13,930 nt of DNA. Source: an uncultured Acidimicrobiaceae bacterium. GTDB taxonomy: Bacteria > Actinomycetota > Acidimicrobiia > Acidimicrobiales > Ilumatobacteraceae. The stretch is taken from assembly GCA_903919215.1 (NCBI GenBank), contig CAIXHI010000268.1, positions 1 through 13,930 on the forward strand. Reading direction: 5' to 3'. Each line of letters opens with the position of its first letter. Positions within the stretch are counted from its first letter, which is position 1. Below are positions 13,551 through 13,930 of the stretch, in pieces. A model generated the notes under the pieces. The model was not told the DNA's origin. It saw nothing but the letters and a program-made list of their open reading frames with translations, and did not search any database. The translations under genes were made by a program, and so were the position numbers.

Positions 13551-13781
13551 ATGGCTGAAGGTCTCGATGTCGAAGCAATGCTGGTCCGGTTCCGTGAGCG
13601 GGCGCACGCCGTGAAGCAGCGACCGCTGCCGCCGGTGGCGGGGGAGGAGCGGTCGAAGTTCATCCAGCAGGCCCAGTCCGATTTCCGCGACTTCGCGATC
13701 ATCGGTGATGCGACGGCCTCGATGGAAGACGGGTTCCTGGTGTTGAAGGTCGACCTGCGTCCCGCTGACCAGCGCAGCTGA
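13551..13781 (+). CDS. Small conserved-looking hypothetical protein, 76 aa
   Basis: A soluble 76-residue protein with an amphipathic N-terminal helix (LDVEAMLVRFRERAHAVKQR) and a central helix around ERSKFIQQAQSDFRDFAI. It ends in a short strand pair (ASMEDGFLVLKVDLRP). I have the impression that similar small proteins occur in other actinobacteria, but I cannot name a family or function. The ATG is the only good start and follows TACCGT by 6 nt. It ends 72 nt before the tRNA gene. Cytosolic; no catalytic motif is seen. Confidence 0.7.
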   Translation: MAEGLDVEAMLVRFRERAHAVKQRPLPPVAGEERSKFIQQAQSDFRDFAIIGDATASMEDGFLVLKVDLRPADQRS

Positions 13782-13811
13782 CCCGTCTTTCGGCGAAGTG
13801 GGGGCGGCGCG

Positions 13812-13841
13812 TTGTCAGGCCCCGTGATCGGTCGATAGATT
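13812..13841 (+). promoter_or_regulatory. Predicted promoter of tRNA-Gly
   Basis: TTGTCA (13812-13817), an 18-nt spacer and TAGATT (13836-13841) form the best two-box promoter in the window. The tRNA 5' end is 12 nt after the -10 box, leaving a very short leader for 5' processing. Confidence 0.6.
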
Positions 13842-13853
13842 GCCTCCCGCATT

Positions 13854-13929
13854 GCGGACGTGGCTCAGCTGGTAGAGCATCACCTTGCCAAGGTGAGGGT
13901 CGCGAGTTCGAATCTCGTCGTCCGCTCCA
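13854..13929 (+). tRNA. tRNA-Gly (anticodon GCC), CCA encoded
   Basis: A complete 76-nt cloverleaf. Acceptor stem GCGGACG pairs with CGTCCGC. The D stem is GCTC/GAGC, and the anticodon stem TCACC/GGTGA has loop TTGCCAA. The variable loop is GGGTC, and the T stem GCGAG/CTCGT carries TTCGAAT. Anticodon GCC is at 13887-13889, reading GGC and GGU glycine codons. Discriminator base T is followed by an encoded CCA at 13927-13929, one base before the window end. Another tRNA could follow outside the window. Confidence 0.97.
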
Positions 13930-13930
13930 A

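Noticed and set aside
13783..13810. Short hairpin CTTT-CGGC-GAAG after the 76-aa gene as a terminator
   Set aside because: The stem is only 4 bp with one G-U pair and no T-run; too weak to call.
1..13930. CRISPR array, insertion sequence, prophage or defence system
   Set aside because: No regularly spaced direct repeats, transposase, integrase, Cas, toxin-antitoxin or restriction motifs were found; gene content and codon use look uniform and chromosomal.

Overview
The window reads as a chromosomal housekeeping stretch of a high-GC actinobacterium. Acidimicrobiia (an Ilumatobacter-like lineage) is my best guess. It rests on the strong G/C third-position bias, the mix of SURF1, WS/DGAT, GMC oxidoreductase, DUF4262 and bacterial SET proteins, and start sites with TANNGT hexamers and no ribosome binding site. 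This placement is inference; no taxonomic marker is present apart from one tRNA. I see no transposase, phage gene, CRISPR array or island boundary.

Layout, left to right. A partial purL on the minus strand (FGAM synthase, running off the left edge) carries two N-terminal PurS-like repeats. Divergent from it is a two-gene + operon: a histidine phosphatase and a GMC oxidoreductase. These converge, with overlapping stop codons, on a minus-strand wax ester synthase/DGAT-type acyltransferase, which lies downstream of a SURF1 gene for cytochrome oxidase biogenesis. SURF1 diverges from an APH-fold phosphotransferase. A large imperfect palindrome follows, then a + operon of a DUF4262 and a DUF393 (DCC) protein. 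The next minus-strand block is a SET-domain protein, a saccharopine dehydrogenase-like protein and a small unknown protein. A divergent intergenic region with an inverted repeat, a promoter and a SAM-riboswitch-like leader precedes metX (homoserine O-acyltransferase). The right end has two unknown single-pass membrane proteins in divergent orientation, a 76-aa unknown protein and a complete tRNA-Gly(GCC).

Functionally this is a mosaic: purine synthesis (purL), methionine synthesis under probable SAM feedback (metX), respiratory-chain assembly (SURF1), neutral-lipid synthesis (WS/DGAT) and several enzymes of unknown substrate. I do not find a dedicated multi-gene novel system. The most distinctive signal is shared gene-start architecture. 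Most first genes of transcription units have a TANNNT (mostly TANNGT) hexamer 6-10 nt before the start codon and no Shine-Dalgarno sequence, as expected for leaderless mRNAs. Recognisable Shine-Dalgarno-like sequences appear mainly at metX, which has a long leader, and at downstream operon genes. Other points of interest are the SAM-riboswitch-like leader beginning at a four-codon ATG frame, the PurS-PurS-PurL chain, and the triple CTGGGAAGG palindrome.
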